Source: Planctomycetota bacterium (lineage in GTDB: Bacteria > Planctomycetota > Planctomycetia > Planctomycetales > Planctomycetaceae). Taken from it: DNA of 15,019 nt. The DNA lies in assembly GCA_013151585.1 (NCBI GenBank), contig JAADHY010000713.1, positions 1 through 15,019 of the forward strand. The letters run 5' to 3'. The translations under genes and the position numbers were made by a program. The notes under the pieces are model-generated. The model saw only the letters and a program-made list of their open reading frames with translations. It was not told where the DNA came from and ran no database searches. Positions 1 to 7,209 of the stretch are shown one piece after another. Each line of letters begins with the position of its first letter. Position 1 is the stretch's first letter.

Positions 1-100
1 TCTGCTTTTCCGTTGCAGCCTGCGTCGCCGACGCCGCAACCAGACCGAAAAGGATCCCGCAAACCGCCAACCAACTGACCCTGCTCTGCTCTCGACTCAT
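1..100 (-). CDS. Secreted protein, N-terminal fragment (signal peptide only)
   Basis: The minus strand opens with ATG at 98-100 and stays open to the left edge, so only 33 codons are visible. They read as a bacterial signal peptide: a short charged start (MSREQSR), a hydrophobic core (WLAVCGILFGLVAASA) and an Ala-rich cleavage region ending near ATQA. The start is fixed by a strong purine-rich Shine-Dalgarno run (GGAGGAGGGCGAG) just before the ATG, at 101-114 on the plus strand. The mature protein lies outside the window, so no function can be given; export across the inner membrane is the only supported statement. Its leader carries a 14-bp palindrome and a GC-rich hairpin, listed separately. 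Confidence 0.75.
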   Translation of the reverse strand, partial: MSREQSRVSWLAVCGILFGLVAASATQAATEKQ

Positions 101-114
101 CTCGCCCTCCTCCT

Positions 115-163
115 CGGCCGTACGGCCGTTCGCGAAGCTCGCCGGCCCACCGGTGGGTGGGCC
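115..163. repeat. Palindrome and hairpin in the leader of the left-edge gene
   Basis: Two perfect symmetric sequences lie within 50 bp upstream of the minus-strand start at 100. One is the 14-bp palindrome CGGCCGTACGGCCG at 115-128. The other is an 8-bp-arm hairpin, GGCCCACC at 144-151 and GGTGGGCC at 156-163, with a 4-nt loop. They sit where a 5' leader or operator would be. A -10-like AATAAT on the minus strand (177 to 172) would put the hairpin inside the transcript, but no good -35 accompanies it. A regulatory role is inference. Confidence 0.4.
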
Positions 164-168
164 AATCC

Positions 169-293
169 GGGATTATTCACGACTCAGGCTAACTCGCAGC
201 ATGAACCGAGGCTGCCGAAGCAGGTCCTTTTAGGATGACTCGTCTTGGTTGCCGCGTTTCACCGTCCCGCTGGCCTTCTTTGTGAATAATCCC
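169..293. repeat. MITE-like segment bounded by perfect 12-bp inverted repeats
   Basis: GGGATTATTCAC at 169-180 is exactly matched in inverted orientation by GTGAATAATCCC at 282-293, with 101 bp between. A perfect 12-bp match at this distance in GC-rich DNA is unlikely by chance, and 125 bp with no internal gene fits a miniature inverted-repeat element. The ends resemble, from memory, termini of IS1380-type elements; I cannot confirm that. I see no clear target-site duplication (flanks AATCC and AAGCC), so it may be old or a chance pair. Confidence 0.4.
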
Positions 294-546
294 AAGCCAG
301 CGTCACGAATCCCCCATGGACACAACGGTCTACAAATCCGACGCCCCTTGCTGCGCCGGCGTTCCGCAAACGCCCCCAGGACCTGGTCCTCTCGGCAAGG
401 TCGTGCGGCTCTCCCCGGCCGTAAACCTGGCAGCTCAGCCGAAAGGCTTAGACTCGGAATCGATCTTAGCCCCTAAGTCGCCCGCGAAATGCAGATTCTC
501 TCTGGATTTCCCGTTTTCGGAGAAAATTCGTTCGGTCTTGTCCACC

Positions 547-576
547 GACGACGAGCACGATCGTGCATCGTCCGTC
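547..576. repeat. Hairpin centred on a perfect 12-bp palindrome
   Basis: The palindrome GCACGATCGTGC occupies 555-566. The flanks continue the pairing with one unpaired base on each side (GACGACG at 547-553 against CGTC-CGTC at 569-576), giving a longer interrupted stem. No T-run follows, so it does not look like an intrinsic terminator. Function unknown. Confidence 0.35.
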
Positions 577-736
577 GTCCCGCGCCGTCAATGGGAGCCG
601 CCAGGAGTCAAAGCTCTTGGCTTGGGAAACTTCCGAGCGCGAAAACCGCTCGGCGTAAGTTCGGATCATTATTTCGCTTCTTCGAGAGCAGCCGAAACAG
701 ACATGGATCGAAATCCCGGTCCTTCTCTGGCACATC

Positions 737-753
737 GACTCACAGTGTGAGTC
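737..753. repeat. 17-bp perfect palindrome, operator-like
   Basis: GACTCACA at 737-744 and TGTGAGTC at 746-753 are perfect inverted arms around a single G. The size and symmetry fit a dimeric regulator's operator, but no gene starts nearby, so it may equally be a dispersed repeat. Confidence 0.35.
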
Positions 754-1200
754 CCCGGTGCGTCTTGCCGGCCGATCGTCCGAGGGCTTCGCCCCGGACG
801 CCAACCGACCTGCGCTTTCGGTCTTCGATCATCCGTAGCCGTTCACCGGTGAGTACATATTCCAGCACCGTGGCTGACGCTCCGAGCATCGGTCACACGA
901 CGGCACCGCCGGTGCAGCGTCTTTTGATCCTCCGGAAACAGTCACGAGCCGTTTGCCCAAAGCCGGCAGTTCTAACCAAAACGCGTGACTGCCGTCACCC
1001 ATCGGGAAGGAGTCTTTCTCCCGTGAACAGCCATAATCATTCTACCCATGCTAGTCACGCATTTCCAAGAGCGTCCGGCAATCGTTGGCCAGGTGGGGAC
1101 ATCGAAAAACGCTGAAACGGAATGATCTACTGCGTTGTCGCGGCGGAAGACCGGCAGGAGAGGCGCACGATCCTGGGGGTAGTCGCTCAGGTGCGCGGCC

Positions 1201-1222
1201 GAGATGTGATTGAGATGTGATT
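1201..1222. repeat. Tandem 11-bp duplication
   Basis: The unit GAGATGTGATT occurs twice without a gap (1201-1211 and 1212-1222). It lies in the gene-poor interval and has no visible coding role. It looks like a small slippage duplication. Confidence 0.6.
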
Positions 1223-1779
1223 CCGAGACGATTCGCGTCCCAATAGCCCCCAAGACCAAAGTGGGCTGACTGCCGTCGCCCTATGATCGGCGCACGCCAG
1301 CCCGCTTAGAAAAGAACGAACCCGCAGCGACCGCTCGAAAAGACTACGGGAGCCCTCCCGAATTCTGCCAGGGGTGGCCCAACCCGGATGAGGTAACCAG
1401 ACTTTAGCCAAAACCTCCATCATTCGTATTCCTGTGGGCACGCGGTTTGGAGCCGCTTTGTAGTGGGCAGTCCCCACCGTACGACAAATCTTGGTATCCG
1501 CGCGGTGATGTGGTTTGGAGTGCGGTGCTCCTGCATTGCTTTGGATTCGACGAGTCAGAGGGCTTCCCCTCCGAAAAGCGGTGCGCGGTTGATTGCGCCG
1601 TCAATAGCAGCCCTCGGACGAGCACGAACGAAGGGGCACCAGAACACGCCGCCGGGCGACTCAGGTTGGAATAGTTTGCTGTCTGCCGCGATTGTCTCTT
1701 GAAGTTTGCCGCCGGCTGCAACCGCTTGAACGGATGGTCGCGCCGCATCGTTCGGCCCGTCGATTGGCTGGCTGAGAAT

Positions 1780-1800
1780 GTCGAGTCGGTGAGACTCGAC
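1780..1800. repeat. Perfect 8-bp hairpin, possible dispersed repeat
   Basis: GTCGAGTC at 1780-1787 and GACTCGAC at 1793-1800 are perfect inverted arms with a 5-nt loop GGTGA. A second, imperfect palindrome (8 of 10 pairs) follows at 1819-1839. The close clustering suggests a short dispersed palindromic element of a kind I associate with planctomycete intergenic DNA. That association is from memory and untested. Confidence 0.4.
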
Positions 1801-2096
1801 CCGCTTGGCGACGAGTTGGCCGAACTTTGCAAGGTCGGCGTGGACGCAACACGGTGTCGGCGCTGTGTGTGGGTCTCCTGCCCCCGCATAAACGCCGAGC
1901 GAAGGGCTCCGAAATCCGCTCACCGTGGGGTTTTGAAACCTGTTCCTGTATAAATAGCGCGTCGGCGCAGACCGCGTGCTCTTTCGGTTGCTCCGAGGCA
2001 AGCGGATTATTTCGTGCACACGATTGGCTACCGCTTTGAGGTTTGTCGCCAACGTTGAGCCGATGTTTTGCGACGTCTTGGAAGGGAGAGGTTGCG

Positions 2097-5000
2097 ATGT
2101 CAGAGGCAGGGCTGAGATGTTTTTTACGAATGGCGGCCGTATTCGCAGCACTGGCGTTGGTGCATCGAGGAATCACCGTTTGTCCGCAGGCGGCTGCGAC
2201 CGAAAGGGGAAGCGTCGAAACCCGGGCAGGTGGATCCCGGGCGGAACTCGCGTCCGACTGGCATCACCCGCTGTATTTGGACGGCGGGGGGTATTGGCGG
2301 GCCCGTGTGCCGGTGCACGTACGGAACGGGCTCGGGCGCGATGTGGCCGGCGAGCCCCTGGCGCTGACCGTCGGACGCAAAGACGGCCAGATCGCCATCG
2401 ACGGACAAGCCGCTCAAGCTGTCCGCGTTTGCAACGCGGCGGGCGTCGAAATGCTTTTCAATTTGATCGGCCCAGATGGACGGCCGCTGTCCGAAGGCCC
2501 GATCCCGGCCGGTAGCACGCTCACCATTCCGGTCGAATGTCCGGCTGGCGGCGAAGCGACGTACTGGGTCTACTTCGACAATCCGAAGGCTTGGACCGTG
2601 CCGGACTTCTTGCAGGCTTCCGTCGGCGTGCGCAACGGCGGCGTCGAATACGGCGAAGCCGGGACACCGTTCGGCTGGAAACACGACCGCGGCGACGCCG
2701 ATCATCGCACGGCCTGGGTCACCGAGCACCCGCATTCCGGCCGCTACTGCCTGAAAACGATCGTCAGCGAAGGCGCCGAACCGACCTGGATCGCCACACG
2801 GCAGCGCGGCATCCACATCGTCGGCGGGGCTCAGTACGTGATGCGTGCGTGGGTGAAGGCCGAAAACGTCAAAGGCTATGCCGGTTGGTACATCCATGTG
2901 GGCAACCGTGAGACGCCGATGATGATTTCGCCCATGCTTCCGGCTGGCGACGGCACTTTCGATTGGAAGCAGATCGAAGCCACGTTTACCGCACCCAAGA
3001 ATGCCAACCGCGCCGACCTGGGGACGGTGCTGCGCGGCACCGGCACGGCGTGGTTCGATGACGTGACGCTCGAATGCTTGGGACAGCAGCGGCTGTCGGC
3101 TCAGGCCGGCCGCCCAGAGAGGCTGGAGCTGCGCGAACTTCGCGCGCCGACGCGCTGGCTCACGACATCGAGCGGAATCAGCGCTTGGGATTACCGCGTT
3201 CCGGTGCGCGTGTTGAATCTTTCCGAGACCCCCACGAGGAGAACGCTCGTTCGGGTCAGCCTGGCTTCGCTGAAAGCGAAGCTGCGCGGTCGACTGGACG
3301 GCCGGCCGCTGCGCGTGGTCGGACCGGCCGGGCCAGTGCGGCATTATCGCCTGGACGACACGTTGCTGTTCGAAACCGACGTGCCGGCGCGCAGCGCGGT
3401 CACGTTTTACGTCTATGGAGCCAGCCGCGGCCGCGTGCGGTCGGCGGCGGGCAGTTACGCGGCGCTTTTGGCCAGCCGGCTGAACCGCGTGCGGGACGGC
3501 AGCTTCGAACAACCGTCTACGGCCGCCCGGGCCTGGCGGAACAACACGGCCGGCCGGCGGCTGCCAAACGTTTCAGTCGAAGTGGTCCAGGGCGGCAAGT
3601 TCGGCCGACGCTGCTCACGCATCAACGTTAAGCAGCCCAAACCAGAAGGATGGTTCGGCTGGATTCAGGATGTGCCGATCGAGCCGGGAAAGACTTATCT
3701 CTACGCCGGATGGCTCCGCTGCCAACGCGTCGAAGACGGCACCGTTCAACTGCACGCTCACTATCGAACGGCCGACGGGCAGCTCTGTCGAGACCGGAAG
3801 TACTCCGGAGCCGGCCCGGCGCTGTCCGGCACGCGGGATTGGACGCTGTTGCAGGGTGTGCTGCGAACTCCCGACGACGCGGCGATTCTGCAACTGCACC
3901 TGACCGTTGCCGCCAGCGGCACCGTTTGGCACGACGGTATCGTCCTGGTGCCGGTCACGCAGGGCACACTCGGGACGCTCGAAGGACGCAGCCCCCAACG
4001 ACGAGAAGCCCTGACGATCTGGCCGGTCAACTCGATCGTCAAAGTCTTCCGCGACGATCTGCCGCCGGAGCCGATTCCGCCGGCGCACATCGAGGTCGCT
4101 CGGAACGAGAGCGAACCGCTCCAACTGGCCGTGCGAAGCGTCCGGGCGATCGAATCGATCACCGTGGAAGTGAAGCCGCCCGAGGATGGAGCCGGCCATC
4201 GCTTGGACCAGCTCGAAGTCGCCGTCGTTGGCTACGTGCCCATCGATCATCCCACCAGCTACTACCGCAGCGAATCGCCCGAGTGGCACCGTAAGTTCCC
4301 GACGCAGCCGGGCCGCTGCGACGGCTGGGCCGGCTGGTGGCCGGACCCGCTGCTGCCCAAACGCACGTTTTCGTTGAAGCCGAACCAAACGCAGCCTCTC
4401 TGGATCACGGTGCATGTGCCGGAAGACGCTGCTGCCGGAGACTACGTGGGAATGATTCGCTTGAAAGCAAAAGGGGCGACTTTGGCCTTCCTTCCGTTCG
4501 TAGTGCACGTGTGGGACTTCGCTCTGCCGCGCAAGACCGACCTGCCGGCAATCTATGACGTCCGTTTCGGGCCGCGGTGGCGAACGACGGACGAGACGCT
4601 GGAAGAGCTGTACCGGAAGATGTGGCGATTCATGGCCAAGTACCGGCTGAGCCCGGACCGCGTGTGGCCGTCACCCAAGTTCGATTACAAAGACGGAAAA
4701 GCCTCGGCCGACTTCACCGAGTTCGATAAGGCGGCCTCGTACTACTTCGACGAGCTGAACTTGCCGCACAGCTACACGCCGCATTTGTTCTACTGTTTCG
4801 GCTGGGGACACCCGCCGCGGAAACTCTTCGGCGAGGCGCCTTACGAAGGCCAGTACCCGTACGAGGAGGCCGACCGCAGCCGGTTGCGCCCGGAATACAA
4901 GCGGGCGTACCAGGCCTGTCTGAAGCTGTTCTGGGATCACGTGAAAGAGCGCGGCTGGGCGGACCGCTTCGTGTTGTACATCTCCGACGAGCCGTACTAC

Positions 5001-5720
5001 CGGTTGCCCCACATCCGCCAGCAGATGAAGGCCCTGTGTGACATGATTCACGAAGTAGACCCGACGATACCCATCTACTCGAGCACGTGGCACCACCGGC
5101 CCGAATGGGACGGCTATTTGGACGTGTGGGGCATCGGCCACGACGGGCGCGTCTCTGTCGAAACCATGCAGAAACTGCGGGCGGCCGGCGATCGGCTCTG
5201 GTTCACCACGGACGGCCAGATGTGCACCGACACGCCGTACTGTGCGGTGGAGCGACTGCTGCCGCACTACTGCTTCCACTACGGCGTGGACGCGTATGAG
5301 TTCTGGGGAGTCTCGTGGCTAACTTACGACCCGTACCGGTTCGGCTGGCACGCGTACATTCCGCAGAGCGGTCGGCCGGGCGAGCGGTTCTGGGTGCGGT
5401 ATCCGAACGGTGACGGGTTCCTCTGCTACCCGGGCGCTCCGATCGGCTGGGACGGGCCGGTGCCGTCGATCCGACTGGCTCAGGCACGGGAAGGCGTCGA
5501 AGACTACGAGTATTTGCACCTGCTACGGACGCTGATCCAGAAAGCCCGCGCTGCCGAGCAGGACGTTTCGCAAGCCGAAGCGGCGCTGAAACAAGCCAAC
5601 CGTCTGGTTTCCATCCCCAACGCTGGGGGCCGCTACTCGACGCGCATCTTGCCCGACCCGGACGCCGTGTTTCGTGTGCGCCATGCCGTCGCCGTCGCGA
5701 TCGAGAAGCTCAAGCACTAA
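2097..5720 (+). CDS. Secreted modular GH123/DUF4091-like glycosidase, 1207 aa
   Basis: Start chosen at ATG 2097, behind AAGGGAGAGG and opening a signal peptide (residues 1-34, ending near PQAAA); an in-frame TTG at 2043 lacks these. Order visible: a beta-sandwich at ~66-173 ending YWVYFDNP; a carbohydrate-binding-like module at ~178-328 ending GTAWFDDVTL; a repeat of the first type at ~364-441 ending VTFYVYG; a second binding-like module at ~465-620 ending GTVWHDGIVLVPV; a GH123-type N-terminal sandwich at ~640-810 ending VHVWDFALP; a barrel-like domain at ~815-1145 with YISDEP. The Asp964-Glu965 pair matches the Asp-Glu pair that GH123 hexosaminidases use in substrate-assisted catalysis. The end carries the DUF4091 signature SIRLAQAREGVEDYEYL. 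Likely role: secreted or surface cleavage of an amino-sugar-containing glycan; substrate unknown. It stands alone on the plus strand and resembles the minus-strand gene at the right edge. Confidence 0.9.
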   Translation: MSEAGLRCFLRMAAVFAALALVHRGITVCPQAAATERGSVETRAGGSRAELASDWHHPLYLDGGGYWRARVPVHVRNGLGRDVAGEPLALTVGRKDGQIAIDGQAAQAVRVCNAAGVEMLFNLIGPDGRPLSEGPIPAGSTLTIPVECPAGGEATYWVYFDNPKAWTVPDFLQASVGVRNGGVEYGEAGTPFGWKHDRGDADHRTAWVTEHPHSGRYCLKTIVSEGAEPTWIATRQRGIHIVGGAQYVMRAWVKAENVKGYAGWYIHVGNRETPMMISPMLPAGDGTFDWKQIEATFTAPKNANRADLGTVLRGTGTAWFDDVTLECLGQQRLSAQAGRPERLELRELRAPTRWLTTSSGISAWDYRVPVRVLNLSETPTRRTLVRVSLASLKAKLRGRLDGRPLRVVGPAGPVRHYRLDDTLLFETDVPARSAVTFYVYGASRGRVRSAAGSYAALLASRLNRVRDGSFEQPSTAARAWRNNTAGRRLPNVSVEVVQGGKFGRRCSRINVKQPKPEGWFGWIQDVPIEPGKTYLYAGWLRCQRVEDGTVQLHAHYRTADGQLCRDRKYSGAGPALSGTRDWTLLQGVLRTPDDAAILQLHLTVAASGTVWHDGIVLVPVTQGTLGTLEGRSPQRREALTIWPVNSIVKVFRDDLPPEPIPPAHIEVARNESEPLQLAVRSVRAIESITVEVKPPEDGAGHRLDQLEVAVVGYVPIDHPTSYYRSESPEWHRKFPTQPGRCDGWAGWWPDPLLPKRTFSLKPNQTQPLWITVHVPEDAAAGDYVGMIRLKAKGATLAFLPFVVHVWDFALPRKTDLPAIYDVRFGPRWRTTDETLEELYRKMWRFMAKYRLSPDRVWPSPKFDYKDGKASADFTEFDKAASYYFDELNLPHSYTPHLFYCFGWGHPPRKLFGEAPYEGQYPYEEADRSRLRPEYKRAYQACLKLFWDHVKERGWADRFVLYISDEPYYRLPHIRQQMKALCDMIHEVDPTIPIYSSTWHHRPEWDGYLDVWGIGHDGRVSVETMQKLRAAGDRLWFTTDGQMCTDTPYCAVERLLPHYCFHYGVDAYEFWGVSWLTYDPYRFGWHAYIPQSGRPGERFWVRYPNGDGFLCYPGAPIGWDGPVPSIRLAQAREGVEDYEYLHLLRTLIQKARAAEQDVSQAEAALKQANRLVSIPNAGGRYSTRILPDPDAVFRVRHAVAVAIEKLKH

Positions 5721-6045
5721 CTCCGCCGCGGGAGTCGCTTGCACTGTGGGAAGACGCCGGGAAAATCAGAAGTTTTGCAAGGAGTGACGAAAGCAGTCCC
5801 CGCAGCGACGAGCGCAGAGCCGGGGGTGAGACACCCTCCCGCACGTTTTTCCGCACTCTTTCGCTTTGACGTTCCAGTTCCAAAAGCCCCGTACGTCCAC
5901 TCGCGCGCTTCGGTCGCGCCATTGGAGGCCGGATTACGCGTCAGGCTGCCAGGTTGCTCATCCGTACGCCACGGGATACGATGCTAGGTGGTGCGATTAC
6001 TTTCTCGCTATCTGGCAGCGTTCGGGTTTTCGTTGGAACGTTCTG
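5721..6045. other. Gap between the GH123-like gene and the helicase remnant
   Basis: No gene is recognised here. The helicase-remnant frame is open upstream to about 5866, but the codons before ATG 6046 give low-complexity Arg/Ser-rich sequence without family resemblance. The interval holds the weak terminator candidate. It could once have held the promoter of the decayed operon; TTGACG at 5866-5871 has no convincing -10 partner. Confidence 0.5.
5822..5850 (+). terminator. Weak candidate terminator after the GH123-like gene
   Basis: GGGTG-AGA-CACCC, extended by a G-T and a G-C pair, forms a short stem at 5822-5838, about 100 nt after the stop at 5720. A run of five T follows at 5846-5850, separated from the stem by 7 nt (CCGCACG at 5839-5845). 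The gap is longer than in a classic intrinsic terminator, so support is modest. Confidence 0.3.
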
Positions 6046-6429
6046 ATGACAGAAGTCGCGCCCTTGCACCTGGGACAGACGCTCGTCGGCCCGCTGTTTG
6101 ACGAGCCGATGCGTGTCGAAACCGTCACACCGGCCGGATCGGGGCTGTGGTCCATCGGCTTGGCCGGAACGCAGACGGAACGGTTTCGGCGCGCAACGCT
6201 TTCCGGTTCTGACTTGGCCTCGCTGACCGTTCTCGCTGCAACTAGCTCCTACGACGGCGATGGCAATCTGCTACGGTCGGGGCTGCAAACACCGATTCGC
6301 GACTCCGCCCGGTTCCCGTAGCACGAAGTGACCAAAGTGGCGCACTACTACTTGACAGTCAACGCCCTCAGCCAACCGATGCAGGTGTGGGAGGAGCCAG
6401 AGCGCTACGGAGGAGACCGCGATGGCTAA
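6046..6429 (+). pseudogene. Remnant of an SNF2/DEAD-like helicase (internal deletion)
   Basis: From ATG 6046 the frame gives about 80 residues (MTEVAPLHLGQTLVGPLFDE through SYDGDGNLLRSGLQ). They resemble the N-terminus of defence-associated SNF2/DEAD-box helicases: a short 'L.pG..V.GPlf.ePv.V' domain with a later 'fDGd...f..g..a' segment. An intact protein would continue to the Walker A region and several hundred more residues. Here the resemblance stops at ~6285 and the frame hits TAG at 6319-6321. The same frame then continues as 35 gene-like residues (HEVTKVAHYYLTVNALSQPM...) to TAA 6427-6429, overlapping the next gene's ATG by 8 bp. That overlap suggests the tail is the true operonic C-terminus. 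I infer a large internal deletion plus a stop. Recognition is from memory of the family; the tail's family is uncertain. Confidence 0.55.
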
Positions 6430-7201
6430 ACTGAGGCCTTCCGGCGGCTATCGGGACACGGTCAGCTTTCAAACCGCCACGCTCATCTATGACGCCACCT
6501 ACTGGTTCTGCGAGAAGTTCCTCGATCCCCACTCGCGCCTCGTCGATCAGATGGTCCAGGCCGCCCGCTCGGGCCGGCAAAACATCGCCGAGGGCAGTCG
6601 GGCCTCAGCCGTCTCCTCCCAGACCGAACTGCGTCTGCTCAACGTCGCCCGCGCCAGCCTTGAGGAACTGCTGCTCGACTTCGAAGACTTCTTGCGACAC
6701 CGGCACCTCCCCCAGTGGGCCCCCGACTCGCCCGAAGCCATGGCCGTCAGGCGAGTGCCCGCCCGCTTCCGCCGCCAGCAGTCTGATCCGTCGGACCGGA
6801 CGGACCTGACCGATTTGACCGATCAGCAGCGCCGGGCCCTTTACGCCCCGTGGCTGGAACATGACGACCCCGCGGTCCGCGCCAACGCTATCATCTGCTT
6901 GATCCACCAGGCCAATTACTTGCTGGACCAGCAGATCGCCGCATTGGAACGGCGATTCATCGAAGAAGGCAGCTATTCGGAACAGCTTGCAGCCGCCCGG
7001 TTGGCCGAGCGCCAACGCCGCCGAAAGATGGCTGATCCGACCGATCGGTCCGATCGGACGGATCCGACAAATCAGATTCCCAACTGCCCCAAGTGCGGAC
7101 GGCTGATGGTCCTGCGGACAGCCAAGAAAGGCAAGCGGGCTGGAACCCAGTTCTGGGGCTGTTCGGGCTACCCGGACTGTGACGGCATCCTCAACCTGTG
7201 A
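6422..7201 (+). CDS. Four-helix-bundle 'suffix' protein with C-terminal topoisomerase-type zinc ribbon, 259 aa
   Basis: Start ATG 6422 follows GGAGGAGACCGCG, a clear ribosome site. Residues ~1-110 match the S23/23S-intervening-sequence type four-helix bundle (DQMVQAARSGRQNIAEGSRA, then VARASLEELLLDFEDFLR). Residues ~155-200 match the 'suffix' extension (ANYLLDQQIAALERRFIEEG). Residues 221-259 form a zinc ribbon with Cys222, Cys225, Cys247 and Cys253 (CPKCG...WGCSGYPDC), as in topoisomerase I C-terminal fingers, implying nucleic-acid binding. Two low-complexity Asp/Thr/Ser/Arg insertions (residues ~121-135 and ~204-218) separate these parts. It is the only intact gene of its cluster: its start overlaps the helicase tail and its stop lies 8 bp before the methyltransferase stub. 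Such genes accompany DUF1156 methyltransferase loci; the exact biochemical role is unknown. Confidence 0.85.
   Translation: MAKLRPSGGYRDTVSFQTATLIYDATYWFCEKFLDPHSRLVDQMVQAARSGRQNIAEGSRASAVSSQTELRLLNVARASLEELLLDFEDFLRHRHLPQWAPDSPEAMAVRRVPARFRRQQSDPSDRTDLTDLTDQQRRALYAPWLEHDDPAVRANAIICLIHQANYLLDQQIAALERRFIEEGSYSEQLAAARLAERQRRRKMADPTDRSDRTDPTNQIPNCPKCGRLMVLRTAKKGKRAGTQFWGCSGYPDCDGILNL
6783..6826 (+). repeat. 44-nt in-frame Asp-rich insertion, copy 1
   Basis: Begins CTGATCCG and ends ATCAG, with an internal ~9-nt rhythm of GAC/GAT-CG steps. It encodes DPSDRTDLTDLTDQ within the four-helix gene. It matches copy 2 at 32 of 44 positions, in the same codon phase and at the same length. Confidence 0.7.
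7032..7075 (+). repeat. 44-nt in-frame Asp-rich insertion, copy 2
   Basis: Begins CTGATCCG and ends ATCAG like copy 1, and is also exactly 44 nt. It encodes DPTDRSDRTDPTNQ between the suffix domain and the zinc ribbon. The core is rich in the self-complementary steps GATCGG and CCGATC, so single strands could fold. Confidence 0.7.
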
Positions 7202-7209
7202 GGGAAACG

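Larger units (their letters stand above)
101..2096. other. Long gene-poor interval
   Basis: I find no convincing gene in these 2 kb. The open frames present are short, overlap each other on both strands, and are dominated by Arg, Ser and Pro, as expected from chance reading of GC-rich DNA. None has a good ribosome site joined to a recognisable domain. The interval is instead rich in short inverted repeats, described separately, and has no tRNA-like or CRISPR-like pattern. The minus-strand stretch from about 1840 to 1555 has more gene-like codon use than the rest and could be a gene remnant. Confidence 0.6.

Noticed and set aside
489..1115. Plus-strand open frame of 208 codons in the gene-poor interval
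   Set aside because: Ser/Arg/Pro-rich with no domain, overlapped by frames of similar quality on the other strand, and no good ribosome site.
1933..1954. TTGAAA and TATAAA upstream of the 2097 gene as a promoter
   Set aside because: The two hexamers are only 10 bp apart, too close for a sigma-70-type promoter; no better -35 is seen for the TATAAA.
2124..3512. Minus-strand open frame of 462 codons inside the GH123-like gene
   Set aside because: Antisense shadow of a gene with a clear signal peptide and domains; its own translation is His/Arg/Ala-rich with no recognisable domain.
6352..6380. TTGACA at 6352-6357 as a promoter for the four-helix gene
   Set aside because: The hexamer 17 bp downstream (ACCGAT) is a poor -10, and the motif lies in gene-like codons of the helicase tail; translational coupling explains the layout better.
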